21,803 nucleotides of DNA from DATNFP01 sp035606335. GTDB taxonomy: Bacteria; Bacteroidota; Bacteroidia; Chitinophagales; Chitinophagaceae. Where the stretch lies: NCBI GenBank assembly GCA_035606335.1, contig DATNFP010000175.1, forward strand, positions 1 to 21,803, in the 5' to 3' direction. A program made the translations under genes and the position numbers. Below, in pieces: positions 1-6,339 of this stretch. Within the stretch, counting starts at the first letter, position 1, and every line of letters starts with the position of its first letter. Below the pieces are notes generated by a model. The model ran no database searches. It was not told the DNA's origin and saw nothing but the letters and a program-made list of their open reading frames with translations.

Positions 1-366
1 TATTTTTTATCTTGGCATTATGTTCCCTACGAAAACCTTGAAGTGTACAAAAAAGCATACATCACAAACCAAACCGTCTATCGTCTATTAAAAGAAAACA
101 AAGAAATTCCTCGATTTGCAAGAGATCAATTAGGCAGAGCAAGCCTCAGTATTATGCTTAATATTGCTGAGGGCAGCGCTAAATTCAGCAAGAAGGATAG
201 AAGGAATTTTTATGTTACAGCAAGGGTTCTATTTTTGAATGCTGCATTGATTAGTTTTCTGAATGGCGAAGGAGAAATTAATCAGGAAATGAAAGCAGAA
301 TTGTCTTCCTCATACGAGGAAATTTCAAGAATACTCTTTACAATGATCAAAAATCTCGAAGAATGA
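1..366 (+). CDS. Four-helix-bundle protein (23S rRNA intervening-sequence protein family), 5' end cut by window edge
   Basis: Small all-helical protein of the family first found in 23S rRNA intervening sequences (PF05635/TIGR02436) and widespread as stand-alone genes in Bacteroidota; its molecular role is not firmly known. Family hallmarks are visible: an N-terminal 'YENLEVYKKAY', then 'LGRASLSIMLNIAEGSAK', matching the family pattern of a basic/small helix followed by NIAEG, then a C-terminal helix. A GTG at 43 could serve as a start, but the frame is open back to base 1 and encodes the conserved YENLE segment just before that GTG. There is no ATG, GTG or TTG in the preceding 14 codons, so the true start is most likely just outside the window. 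With the extra residues the protein would be about 120 aa, the usual family size. The next gene begins 20 nt downstream on the same strand. Confidence 0.8.
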   Translation, partial: YFLSWHYVPYENLEVYKKAYITNQTVYRLLKENKEIPRFARDQLGRASLSIMLNIAEGSAKFSKKDRRNFYVTARVLFLNAALISFLNGEGEINQEMKAELSSSYEEISRILFTMIKNLEE

Positions 367-386
367 CAACCTGCTAAATATTTTTT

Positions 387-881
387 ATGCCAGAACAATG
401 GAATAACTTTTTTGTAATGGTGGGTACTGGTGCGGCAGCGCTTGCAGGCCTGATTTTCGTCGCGATGTCTATCAAGCACGAGATCATTATGAAAAACACA
501 ACCCATAAAAACCGGGCAATTAACATGCTCACGGGCTTCACTGCAATTTTCATGGCAAGCAGTTTTGCACTTATTGGGAATCAAAATCTTGAAATGCTCG
601 GCTTTGAATGGCTTGTTCTATGGCTCATCGCAACTATTATCTTCATTAGGGGCTACGTTATAGCTATCAGATCGGGTATGAGTTCTATTGGATTGAACAT
701 GCCGAGACTTGCAGGTAGCACAATATGTTACCTCGCTGAAGTTATAAGCGCAATTTTCCTTATTCTTGGATATAGCTCAGGGTTTTACATCGCAGCTATC
801 GCAATCATTGTCTTATTCGCGTTCCTCATTTCAGGAGCATGGCTCCTTATGATCGGCATTTACGAAGATCGAATTAAGTAA
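387..881 (+). CDS. Integral membrane protein of unknown function, about four transmembrane helices
   Basis: A 164-aa very hydrophobic protein. Likely membrane helices lie near residues 8-29 (FFVMVGTGAAALAGLIFVA), 47-63, 73-92 and 110-157, the last region probably forming two helices. The N-terminal pattern of a short polar start followed by a Gly/Ala-rich helix and 'SIK' is seen in conserved hypothetical membrane proteins of soil bacteria. I cannot assign a reaction or a transport substrate, and no catalytic motif is visible. The gene starts 20 nt after the four-helix-bundle gene and may be co-transcribed with it. It is convergent with the reductase-fold gene that ends at 1023, and a dispersed repeat fills the space between the two stops. 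Confidence 0.7.
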   Translation: MPEQWNNFFVMVGTGAAALAGLIFVAMSIKHEIIMKNTTHKNRAINMLTGFTAIFMASSFALIGNQNLEMLGFEWLVLWLIATIIFIRGYVIAIRSGMSSIGLNMPRLAGSTICYLAEVISAIFLILGYSSGFYIAAIAIIVLFAFLISGAWLLMIGIYEDRIK

Positions 882-892
882 TAAAAGTTGTT

Positions 893-1000
893 GTTATCCT
901 GAACAAAGCCGTTAGCTTGGTGCATGGCTGTGCAGTGAAGTATCTCACTGATTAATGGCTCTCTTTATTCCCCCTCCGCTCCCGCTCTGTTTCTCGCTCT
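893..1000. repeat. Dispersed repeat, copy A (head plus pyrimidine tail)
   Basis: The head (893-958) aligns without gaps to copy B at 1722-1787, with about 53 of 66 positions identical by eye. Both begin GTYATCCTGAAC and contain GCATRGCTG and the block AGTGAAG-ATCTCACT. The tail (971-1000) is a pyrimidine run rich in CTCCGCTC and CTGTTTCTC, also seen at 2463-2489 and 3711-3739. The element fills the gap between two convergent stops. The CCTGAACGAAG...GAAGGATCTCAC type is a familiar intergenic repeat in Bacteroidota genomes. Strand is undefined. Confidence 0.65.
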
Positions 1001-1022
1001 AATCTATTGCATTAAGTTTATT

Positions 1023-1592
1023 TCATTTGATAGGCTGATATTCCAGGATAAGAACACCATTATCGATCGCTCGCGAGCTTTTAAGCTCGAATCTTTTTAA
1101 TTCGCGATTATCATCGAATATTCTCATCCCGCCGCCAATCGAAATAGGATATAACATCAATCGCAACTCGTCGACGAGGTCGTGATGAAGCAGCGATTTT
1201 ACGAGTGTGGCGCTTCCATATACAAGAATATCACCGCCCTCTGTCTTCTTCAGCGCAGCGACATCTTCCAAATCGCGGAGGATATAGCTGTTGTTCCATT
1301 CCGCTTTTTGCAGGCTACTTGATACCACATATTTTGGCAACCGGTTGATAGGCTCACCGAATCCTGGATCAGTCTGAGCGGGCCAGTATTTCACGAATAC
1401 TTCATACGTGTTTTTGCCCAATAACAAAGCATCCACATTCGCAAGCTCATCCACCTTGTACTTAGCTCCGGCTTCTGAAGAGCCGTGGTATTTAAACTGC
1501 CAGCCGCCATGAGGGTGATCTGTTTCATTGCCGCCAGGCGATTCGACAACACCGTCGAGAGTAATGAATTCTGTAACAATAATTTTTCGCAT
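1023..1592 (-). CDS. Dihydrofolate-reductase-fold protein (RibD C-terminal domain family)
   Basis: A 189-aa stand-alone RibD-C/dihydrofolate-reductase-fold protein, probably an NAD(P)H-dependent reductase of unknown substrate. Visible family features are the first strand 'KIIVTEFITLDGVVESPGG', the 'ALLLGKNTYEVF' segment (a nucleotide-contacting region in this fold), 'KYVVSSSL', and the C-terminal block 'DILVYGSATLVKSLL' followed by 'DLVDELRLMLYPISIGGG'. The frame stays open upstream to 1754, but those 54 extra codons run into dispersed repeat B and match nothing in the family. The methionine at 1592, which leads straight into the first beta strand, is therefore chosen. It is a distant paralogue of the gene at 2494-3060. 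A role in riboflavin synthesis is unlikely because the RibD deaminase half is absent. It could be a resistance or redox enzyme. Confidence 0.85.
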   Translation of the reverse strand: MRKIIVTEFITLDGVVESPGGNETDHPHGGWQFKYHGSSEAGAKYKVDELANVDALLLGKNTYEVFVKYWPAQTDPGFGEPINRLPKYVVSSSLQKAEWNNSYILRDLEDVAALKKTEGGDILVYGSATLVKSLLHHDLVDELRLMLYPISIGGGMRIFDDNRELKRFELKSSRAIDNGVLILEYQPIK

Positions 1593-1720
1593 AATCTTTT
1601 TTTGTAAAACTAAAGAACATCCTTTGTTCAAGCGGGGTAGTAAAGCGACATTAAATAGGGAAAATGCGTCTTGTTGAAAAGATAGATGAGGTTCTCTGTA
1701 TTTAAAGCTAAATATCCTAT

Positions 1721-1815
1721 TGTCATCCTGAACGAAGCCCCTGGCTTTGCGCATAGCTGCGAAGTGAAGGATCTCACTAATTAAGGGGTTCCTTTTTTTT
1801 TGTTTCTTTGCTCTT
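1721..1815. repeat. Dispersed repeat, copy B
   Basis: Second copy of the head seen at 893-958, with the same order of blocks: GTCATCCTGAACGAAG, then GCATAGCTGCGAAG, then GAAGGATCTCAC, then AATTAAGGGG. The tail here is a weaker T-rich run with TTTCTTTGCTCTT. It lies upstream of the reductase-fold gene at 1023-1592 and creates a spurious N-terminal extension in that reading frame. Confidence 0.65.
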
Positions 1816-1905
1816 AAATCTTTTTCGCATCAAAATAAGTCTAAGCCAAAGTATTTAAACAAACTACCTTATCCACATTATTACCAATTAACCCATCCTG
1901 ATCAA

Positions 1906-1913
1906 TAAATTTG
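1906..1913 (+). promoter_or_regulatory. Bacteroidota-type -7 box upstream of the 73-aa gene
   Basis: TAAATTTG fits the Bacteroidota -7 consensus TAnnTTTG and lies 19 nt before the ATG at 1933. No convincing -33 TTG was found at the usual distance, so this rests on one element only. It supports the downstream small gene being real. Confidence 0.4.
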
Positions 1914-1932
1914 AGAAACGGATCAGTGCGCT

Positions 1933-2154
1933 ATGGCCTACTACGAGATAACAATCACTTGCAAAGACGGAAATATAAAGCGCGGCATTCGCGAAGATAA
2001 TATTGACAATATTGATCAATACTACCAAAAGATTTGCTACAAAGCATTGCACACTTTAAAAGATAAGCTCCAGTCTTGTGAGGTAGTAATGCTACCAAAG
2101 GATTGTAAGAAAGTACAGGACTATATTAAGAGAGCAAGGCAATCCAGGTCTTAA
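1933..2154 (+). CDS. Small hypothetical protein (73 aa)
   Basis: I do not recognise a family. The product is 73 aa, charged and without a signal peptide or membrane segment. It opens with a predicted beta strand (AYYEITITCKDGNIKRGI), then 'EDNIDNIDQYYQKICYKAL', and ends with a basic helix (KDCKKVQDYIKRARQ). Three cysteines are present. A TAnnTTTG promoter element sits 19 nt upstream and the gene is flanked by non-coding DNA on its 5' side, which favours a real gene. Its stop lies 19 nt from the stop of the convergent small gene at 2174. No function is proposed. Confidence 0.55.
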   Translation: MAYYEITITCKDGNIKRGIREDNIDNIDQYYQKICYKALHTLKDKLQSCEVVMLPKDCKKVQDYIKRARQSRS

Positions 2155-2173
2155 AGCTGTTGATTAGCCTTTG

Positions 2174-2416
2174 TTATAGCAATGAATTGATTGTGTCTAC
2201 AATAACTTTCACCAGCTCAATATCAATCTTGTTGGCCCCAATGTCCGTTTTATCCATTACAGCCCTGTAGTTTCTTTCTTCGTCTTTTTCAAGCGTTACT
2301 TCTACTGTATCTATTAGCACAAAGATCTTGTATGTATAGCCTTGCTTCGAGATCCTCACTTCGAATTCTCTTTCTTCTCCTTTGTAGGTAATTGGTAAAA
2401 CAAACAACTCATCCAT
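2174..2416 (-). CDS. Small conserved hypothetical protein (80 aa)
   Basis: An 80-aa protein starting 'MDELFVLPITYKGEEREFEVRI', followed by 'YTYKIFVLIDTVEVTLEKDEERNYRAVM'. The pattern of alternating strands and a final helix (VKVIVDTINSLL) resembles a small conserved hypothetical family I associate with Sphingobacteriia/Chitinophagia. No function is known to me. A start seven codons earlier (2437) is possible, but a TAnnTTTG promoter motif covers that position, so the methionine at 2416 is preferred. It has no signal peptide or membrane segment and is probably cytoplasmic. It converges with the 73-aa gene ending at 2154. Confidence 0.65.
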   Translation of the reverse strand: MDELFVLPITYKGEEREFEVRISKQGYTYKIFVLIDTVEVTLEKDEERNYRAVMDKTDIGANKIDIELVKVIVDTINSLL

Positions 2417-2434
2417 GCCATATAAACTACAATT

Positions 2435-2442
2435 CAAATTTA
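2435..2442 (-). promoter_or_regulatory. Bacteroidota-type -7 box for the 80-aa gene
   Basis: On the minus strand TAAATTTG matches TAnnTTTG, about 18 nt before the ATG at 2416. It overlaps the alternative upstream start codon at 2437, which argues for the shorter protein. Confidence 0.4.
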
Positions 2443-2462
2443 CGAATTCACCTCACAAATTC

Positions 2463-2489
2463 CCTCGCTCTCTTTCTGTTTCTCCACAC
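2463..2489. repeat. Pyrimidine-rich repeat tail, copy D (no head)
   Basis: A pyrimidine-rich run 4 nt from the stop of the minus-strand reductase-fold gene. It shares an exact 20-nt block (2466-2485) with copy C at 3714-3733. The conserved head of the repeat is not recognisable here. Confidence 0.6.
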
Positions 2490-2493
2490 TCAA

Positions 2494-3060
2494 TTATGCT
2501 GGCTTGTACCGAAGCAATACAATCCCATTTTGCAAGGGCCGTGCCTCCATAAGCTTTAGCTGTTTGGCGTTTTCCACCATTTTGTATATAGGTAGTCCAT
2601 CGCCAAGTATTGCCGGATTTACAAACAAATGATATTCGTCTATCAGCCCATTCTTAATTAATGAGGACGCAAATTTGCTTCCACCATACACTATAATGTC
2701 TTTCCCGTCACCTTGTTTCAGTTTATTAATTTCAGTAGTCAGGTCACCTGAGTTTACTTTAGTATTATGCCAGTCTGATCCATCAACAGTTTTCGAAAAA
2801 ACGATCTTCGGTGTGTCCACCATCTTTTTAGCAAACGAATATTGCGGATCATTCGGGTTCTTTGTTATCTCCGTCCAATAGGGGATAAAACCTTGAGCAA
2901 GTTTTCTGCCCATAAGTATGGTGCCTGATGTATCGATCAGATCGGTGGCGCATTCTATGAACCCTTCGTCCGGAGTCCATGTTATCCAATCCATTTTATC
3001 GTTTGTATCGGCGATATATCCGTCCAGCGATGTCTGTAGTTGCAATTTTACTTTTTTCAT
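2494..3060 (-). CDS. Dihydrofolate-reductase-fold protein (RibD C-terminal domain family)
   Basis: A 188-aa RibD-C-type reductase-fold protein. It starts with 'KKVKLQLQTSLDGYIADTND', typical of this family, then 'GTILMGRKLAQGF', 'PKIVFSKT', and the C-terminal block 'KDIIVYGGSKFASSLI' and 'LIDEYHLFVNPAILGDG'. It is a cytoplasmic protein, probably NAD(P)H-dependent, of unknown substrate. It is a distant paralogue of the gene at 1023-1592, sharing order of motifs rather than close sequence. It lies 77 nt downstream of the DoxX-like gene on the same strand and may be co-transcribed with it. The start at 3060 leads directly into the first strand and is the natural one. Confidence 0.87.
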   Translation of the reverse strand: MKKVKLQLQTSLDGYIADTNDKMDWITWTPDEGFIECATDLIDTSGTILMGRKLAQGFIPYWTEITKNPNDPQYSFAKKMVDTPKIVFSKTVDGSDWHNTKVNSGDLTTEINKLKQGDGKDIIVYGGSKFASSLIKNGLIDEYHLFVNPAILGDGLPIYKMVENAKQLKLMEARPLQNGIVLLRYKPA

Positions 3061-3137
3061 TTTTTTAAATGTTTAATCCGTGAAGAGAATATTTATATGA
3101 ATGTTTGTGAAAATCTTGGGTGAGCTCGCGCTATTTA

Positions 3138-3530
3138 TTAGAAAGCTGCGCGGAGCTTTGAATTACGCAAACCTACTCCGCACCATATCAATATGCCAAA
3201 TACGATAGGGAACCAGAATGGCTGTCCCACCCTTAGCATAACAGAAACGGCGCCGCCTAGGTATCCTGTTAATAAAATAGCGCCTATTAAAGCTGTCCGT
3301 GGTATGGCATACAAGATGGTACAGATCAGCAATACAATGCCAATAGGTTGTATAAGATCAGCAGGCCATCCTAATTGAACAGTCCCCTGCATTGCAGGTG
3401 CTGCCTTTGCTATTTTCATGATTGAGTCCATCAGCAGGAACAATATGCAGATAATGCTGATTATTCTCCCTGTCCATAATACCTTCTTCGAAGGTGTTTC
3501 TTTTGTCGTAATAGATTGTTGCATTGTCAT
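3138..3530 (-). CDS. DoxX-like family membrane protein
   Basis: A 130-aa integral membrane protein of the DoxX-like family (PF13564). Four hydrophobic segments lie near residues 20-37, 58-75, 79-98 and 105-121. Family-type motifs include 'LWTGRIISIICILFLLMDSIMK', the segment 'VQLGWPADLIQPIGIVLLI', and 'YAIPRTALIGAILLTGYLGGA'. Members are small membrane proteins with poorly defined roles, sometimes linked to redox or thiol stress. Two methionines lie close together at the start (3530 and 3524) and I cannot decide between them. It is upstream of, and on the same strand as, a reductase-fold gene, an arrangement compatible with a small redox-related operon (inference). Confidence 0.88.
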   Translation of the reverse strand: MTMQQSITTKETPSKKVLWTGRIISIICILFLLMDSIMKIAKAAPAMQGTVQLGWPADLIQPIGIVLLICTILYAIPRTALIGAILLTGYLGGAVSVMLRVGQPFWFPIVFGILIWCGVGLRNSKLRAAF

Positions 3531-3555
3531 AACTGAATGTTTTTAGTTTATGATG

Positions 3556-3563
3556 CAAACCTA
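3556..3563 (-). promoter_or_regulatory. Bacteroidota-type -7 box for the DoxX-like gene
   Basis: On the minus strand TAGGTTTG fits TAnnTTTG and lies 25 nt before the ATG at 3530. No clear -33 TTG is present at the expected distance. Confidence 0.45.
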
Positions 3564-3670
3564 TTACAACTTATTTTCTTCGACACTGTGTAAGTGCGAC
3601 AATCTTAATGGTGCATTGCGGCATATTTATAAACAGGAAGGATCAATCGAATAATTTGCCTATAGTAGTT

Positions 3671-3739
3671 GTCATACTGAGCAATAGGGAATGTATCTTC
3701 TAAAATGTATCTCCGCTCTCTTTCTGTTTCTCCGCTCTC
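3671..3739. repeat. Dispersed repeat, copy C (degenerate head plus pyrimidine tail)
   Basis: The head starts GTCATACTGAGC and includes GTATCTTCT, recalling copies A and B in a shorter, degenerate form. The tail (3711-3739) reads as two CTCCGCTCT units around TCTTTCTGTTT and shares 20 identical bases with 2466-2485. It ends 3 nt before the stop of the minus-strand outer-membrane protein gene. Confidence 0.55.
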
Positions 3740-3742
3740 ATC

Positions 3743-4570
3743 TTACCAGCTTTTGCCAAAAGAATAGCTGGCCTTCAGGGTAAGCCCATTATATCCCCAC
3801 TTAAAATGACTATCGTTGTCATTTATTTTTGCGTTCACTTCAAAATTAAGCCCGCTATACCCAAGCGCTACACTCAGGTTATCTACTATATTATACATCA
3901 GGCTGGCGTCATAAGTGAATATGCTCCCATGCACACTGCCTATCGTAAGCCCTAAATATCCCAGTGAGCCTTGCAGTGCAAAGTGCCTGCTTATTGCATA
4001 TCCTCCCCATATTTCCAGATCAGGTAGTGGCGCAGTAAAGTTAAAGCTGTTGGGTGTTGTAGTGGTATTGCCTTCAAGTTCCAGTGCTACATGGCCACCA
4101 ATTATATGCGCTCCTATCGCCACGCCTGCTTCATAGGTTGGTCGTGAAAGAATAGAATAGCCATAAGAAACCTGGTAGATAGCGGTATTAAACGTAGCAT
4201 GCACAGTTGTATTTACATTGTAGGTAGTATCCCCAAAATTGATGTCTTTATCCAGAGTATGCACAGATGATCTCGCAATGTTGTAATAGCTGAATGCTAT
4301 ACGCGACCTGCGTGAGATGCGGAACTGCACATCGCCTATAAAAGTAGCTGAGCTTTTAGCAAAGCCCAGATCGTTTTCAAAATTTATTTCTGTACCCGTA
4401 TTACCATTGTTGCCATCCACTTTCAGCACAGTGTTATTTACCGGTAAATAAAGTCCGGCTGATATACGGAATTGTTGCACCCACCATGGCGCTTCATTTT
4501 GTGTTTCAGTTTGGGCGTAAGAAGTATAGCAGGTTAAAGCAAGCAACAATGATGTAATAAATCTTCTCAT
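3743..4570 (-). CDS. Outer-membrane beta-barrel protein with signal peptide
   Basis: A 275-aa exported protein. Residues 1-20 form a Sec signal peptide (RR, hydrophobic core, cleavage after TSYA). The mature part is a series of alternating amphipathic strands rich in Tyr, Gly and Asn (for example 'SRIAFSYYNIARSS', 'AIYQVSYGYSILS', 'HFALQGSLGYLGLTIGS', 'NLSVALGYSGLNFEV'). It ends with 'GLTLKASYSFGKSW', an aromatic-ended terminal strand consistent with recognition by the BAM complex. This pattern suggests a barrel of roughly 8-12 strands in the outer membrane. The substrate or role cannot be read from the sequence. It is not a TonB-dependent receptor because it is too short and lacks a plug domain. 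It is divergent from the T9SS cargo gene at 4777. Confidence 0.8.
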   Translation of the reverse strand: MRRFITSLLLALTCYTSYAQTETQNEAPWWVQQFRISAGLYLPVNNTVLKVDGNNGNTGTEINFENDLGFAKSSATFIGDVQFRISRRSRIAFSYYNIARSSVHTLDKDINFGDTTYNVNTTVHATFNTAIYQVSYGYSILSRPTYEAGVAIGAHIIGGHVALELEGNTTTTPNSFNFTAPLPDLEIWGGYAISRHFALQGSLGYLGLTIGSVHGSIFTYDASLMYNIVDNLSVALGYSGLNFEVNAKINDNDSHFKWGYNGLTLKASYSFGKSW

Positions 4571-4691
4571 GAGAATTTTTTTAAAAAATAATCGAATACA
4601 CGAGATCCTTTATTACGATAAAGATATTTCAAAGACATTGATTTTGCTATAGATACATAACAATAAAATGTAAAATTGTTGCATGCCTCTA

Positions 4692-4711
4692 TCTCCCGAT
4701 AATAGGGGAGA
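4692..4711. other. Small inverted repeat just upstream of the 4777 gene promoter
   Basis: TCTCCC (4692-4697) and GGGAGA (4706-4711) are perfect 6-bp arms around an 8-nt spacer. It sits about 20 nt before the -7 box at 4733, roughly where a -33 region or an operator would be. It could be chance. Confidence 0.25.
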
Positions 4712-4732
4712 AAAGAACTTTATTCTGCAAAG

Positions 4733-4740
4733 TAGTTTTG
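4733..4740 (+). promoter_or_regulatory. Bacteroidota-type -7 box for the YD-repeat T9SS gene
   Basis: TAGTTTTG matches TAnnTTTG and lies 36 nt before the ATG at 4777. This would give a leader of about 30 nt that is A/T-rich and lacks a Shine-Dalgarno, as usual for this phylum. Confidence 0.5.
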
Positions 4741-4776
4741 CATTAAATAAAAATTAACCACAAAAATTTTACAGTT

Positions 4777-6270
4777 ATGAAAACGATTACACCTCGCATT
4801 CTTTTCTTTGTTTGCATTTTGCTTGCAGGCAGTTATTGTGCTTTTGCACAGCAAACGAGCTTGTTGCAGAAATTATCTAAACCGCAGATAAATACTGCCG
4901 ATCATAAAAATATTCAGCCCGCGGGCAGTCTGCAGTCAGCAGAAAAAACTACCGGAACTGCATATAGAATAATTCAGGGAACAGAAGCCGCGTACGATGG
5001 AGCAGCTTACACACCTGTTGATTCTCTAGCACTTAGTTATTCCGGCGATCGTGGTTCCGATCTTGCAAAAAACTTATTACAATACGATCTGGGTATCGAA
5101 TGGGCTTACAATGCAAGCACAACATCTTATAATAATTATTTTAAGGCATCACAAACTTTTGATGCCCACAATAATATCTTAACCAATTCGTACGTGTATT
5201 GGATACCCTGGCTTAGCACTTATCGCAATACCAGCAGGACTGTAAATACTTATGATGCTAATAATAATCTTCTTACCGCCCTGCAACAGAACTGGGATAC
5301 AGTAGCCAATGCGTGGACAAATTCTTCGCAGGATATTTATACTTACGATGCAAATAATAACATGCTGTCAGAGCTATTTCAAAATTGGACATCAGGTGCA
5401 TGGGTAAACAACTTCCAGTATCAATATACATACGATGCCAGCAATAATATGCAAACTGAAACTTATGCATATTGGTCAGCAGGTTCCTGGATGAATGAAT
5501 ATAATTATTTGTTCACTTACGATTCACACAATAATATAGCCACAGACCTGCAACAGGAATGGACATCAGGCTCATGGCAAAATTCAAATCAAAGTACTTA
5601 TACCTACGACGCACATGAAAATGAGTTGCAGGAATTAGATCAGTATTGGTCATCAGGCTCATGGGAAAATAACCGTAGAATTTTATCTACTTACGATGGA
5701 AGCAACAATCAGCTCACAAATGCTACACAGGATTGGGCATCGAGTGCCTGGGAAAATAATTCAATGTACACCTACACCTACGATTCCAAGAATAATCAGA
5801 CATCGTCTATTTACCAGCAATGGGATCATGTTGGTAGCGTATGGGTAAATAACCAGAGAACACGTACTACTTATACTTCTTTCAATCAGCCGCAAATTAT
5901 TACAAACGATGAATGGAACACTGGCGGTAGTATCTGGCAACCAAGTACAGGCGATCAGCAGGAACGTTTATATTATCAAAGCTATAGTACTACCGGCGTA
6001 GAAAATGTAGCTCATACAGATGGAACAGTAAATATATATCCATCACCGGCCAGCAATGTTATCAGTATCGATCTTAACTGGAATAACGCTCAGCCTTCCG
6101 TAATTGCGATATATGATGCCACAGGGCGTATCTATAGACAATGGCAAGTATCTTCAGCTACTACTTACCATGCACAGGTTCCTGTATCTGATATGCCTGC
6201 TGGTAATTACTTTGTTAAGGTAATTGGTGGTCAATCACAATTGGAAAAAACAATAACCATTATTCACTAA
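4777..6270 (+). CDS. Secreted T9SS (type A) protein built of nine ~29-residue YD-type repeats
   Basis: A 497-aa secreted or surface protein. A Sec signal peptide occupies about residues 1-24 (hydrophobic core FFVCILLAGSY, cleavage near AFA). After a spacer come nine tandem units starting near residues 128, 158, 189, 218, 247, 276, 305, 334 and 365. The period is 29-31 and the core is 'TYDxxNN(x)' followed about 15 residues later by 'W-(T/S)SGxWxN'. The regular aromatic and Asn pattern suggests beta hairpins, distantly like YD/RHS repeats. Residues 418-497 are a T9SS type A sorting domain ('NIYPSPASN', 'IYDATGRI', 'MPAGNYFVKV', ending in a beta strand). The protein would cross the outer membrane by T9SS and be anchored or released. 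No enzymatic domain is visible, and a binding or adhesive role is an inference. It has its own promoter and terminator. Confidence 0.85.
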   Translation: MKTITPRILFFVCILLAGSYCAFAQQTSLLQKLSKPQINTADHKNIQPAGSLQSAEKTTGTAYRIIQGTEAAYDGAAYTPVDSLALSYSGDRGSDLAKNLLQYDLGIEWAYNASTTSYNNYFKASQTFDAHNNILTNSYVYWIPWLSTYRNTSRTVNTYDANNNLLTALQQNWDTVANAWTNSSQDIYTYDANNNMLSELFQNWTSGAWVNNFQYQYTYDASNNMQTETYAYWSAGSWMNEYNYLFTYDSHNNIATDLQQEWTSGSWQNSNQSTYTYDAHENELQELDQYWSSGSWENNRRILSTYDGSNNQLTNATQDWASSAWENNSMYTYTYDSKNNQTSSIYQQWDHVGSVWVNNQRTRTTYTSFNQPQIITNDEWNTGGSIWQPSTGDQQERLYYQSYSTTGVENVAHTDGTVNIYPSPASNVISIDLNWNNAQPSVIAIYDATGRIYRQWQVSSATTYHAQVPVSDMPAGNYFVKVIGGQSQLEKTITIIH

Positions 6271-6308
6271 TAATTTTCCTTAGGGAGCTTTCGCTTCTTA
6301 TTTCTTAG

Positions 6309-6333
6309 GGAGGCCTTATGGCCTCCTTTTTTT
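6309..6333 (+). terminator. Rho-independent terminator after the YD-repeat gene
   Basis: A perfect 7-bp GC-rich stem, GGAGGCC/GGCCTCC, with loop TTAT is followed by seven T residues. It lies 38 nt after the stop at 6270. The convergent hydrolase gene ends at 6340, immediately beyond it. Confidence 0.9.
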
Positions 6334-6339
6334 GATTGA

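Noticed and set aside
1..366. A diversity-generating retroelement, because its Avd protein is related to four-helix-bundle proteins
   Set aside because: No reverse transcriptase or template/variable repeat pair is visible in the window.
1593..1754. A 54-residue N-terminal extension of the first reductase-fold protein
   Set aside because: The added residues translate the dispersed repeat and non-coding DNA; the fold's first strand begins at the methionine at 1592.
893..3739. A CRISPR array
   Set aside because: Repeats are degenerate, irregularly spaced over kilobases, and no spacer-like regular units or cas genes are present.
4777..6270. An RHS/polymorphic toxin
   Set aside because: The repeats are YD-like only in part; there is no RHS core, no C-terminal toxin and the end is a T9SS sorting domain.
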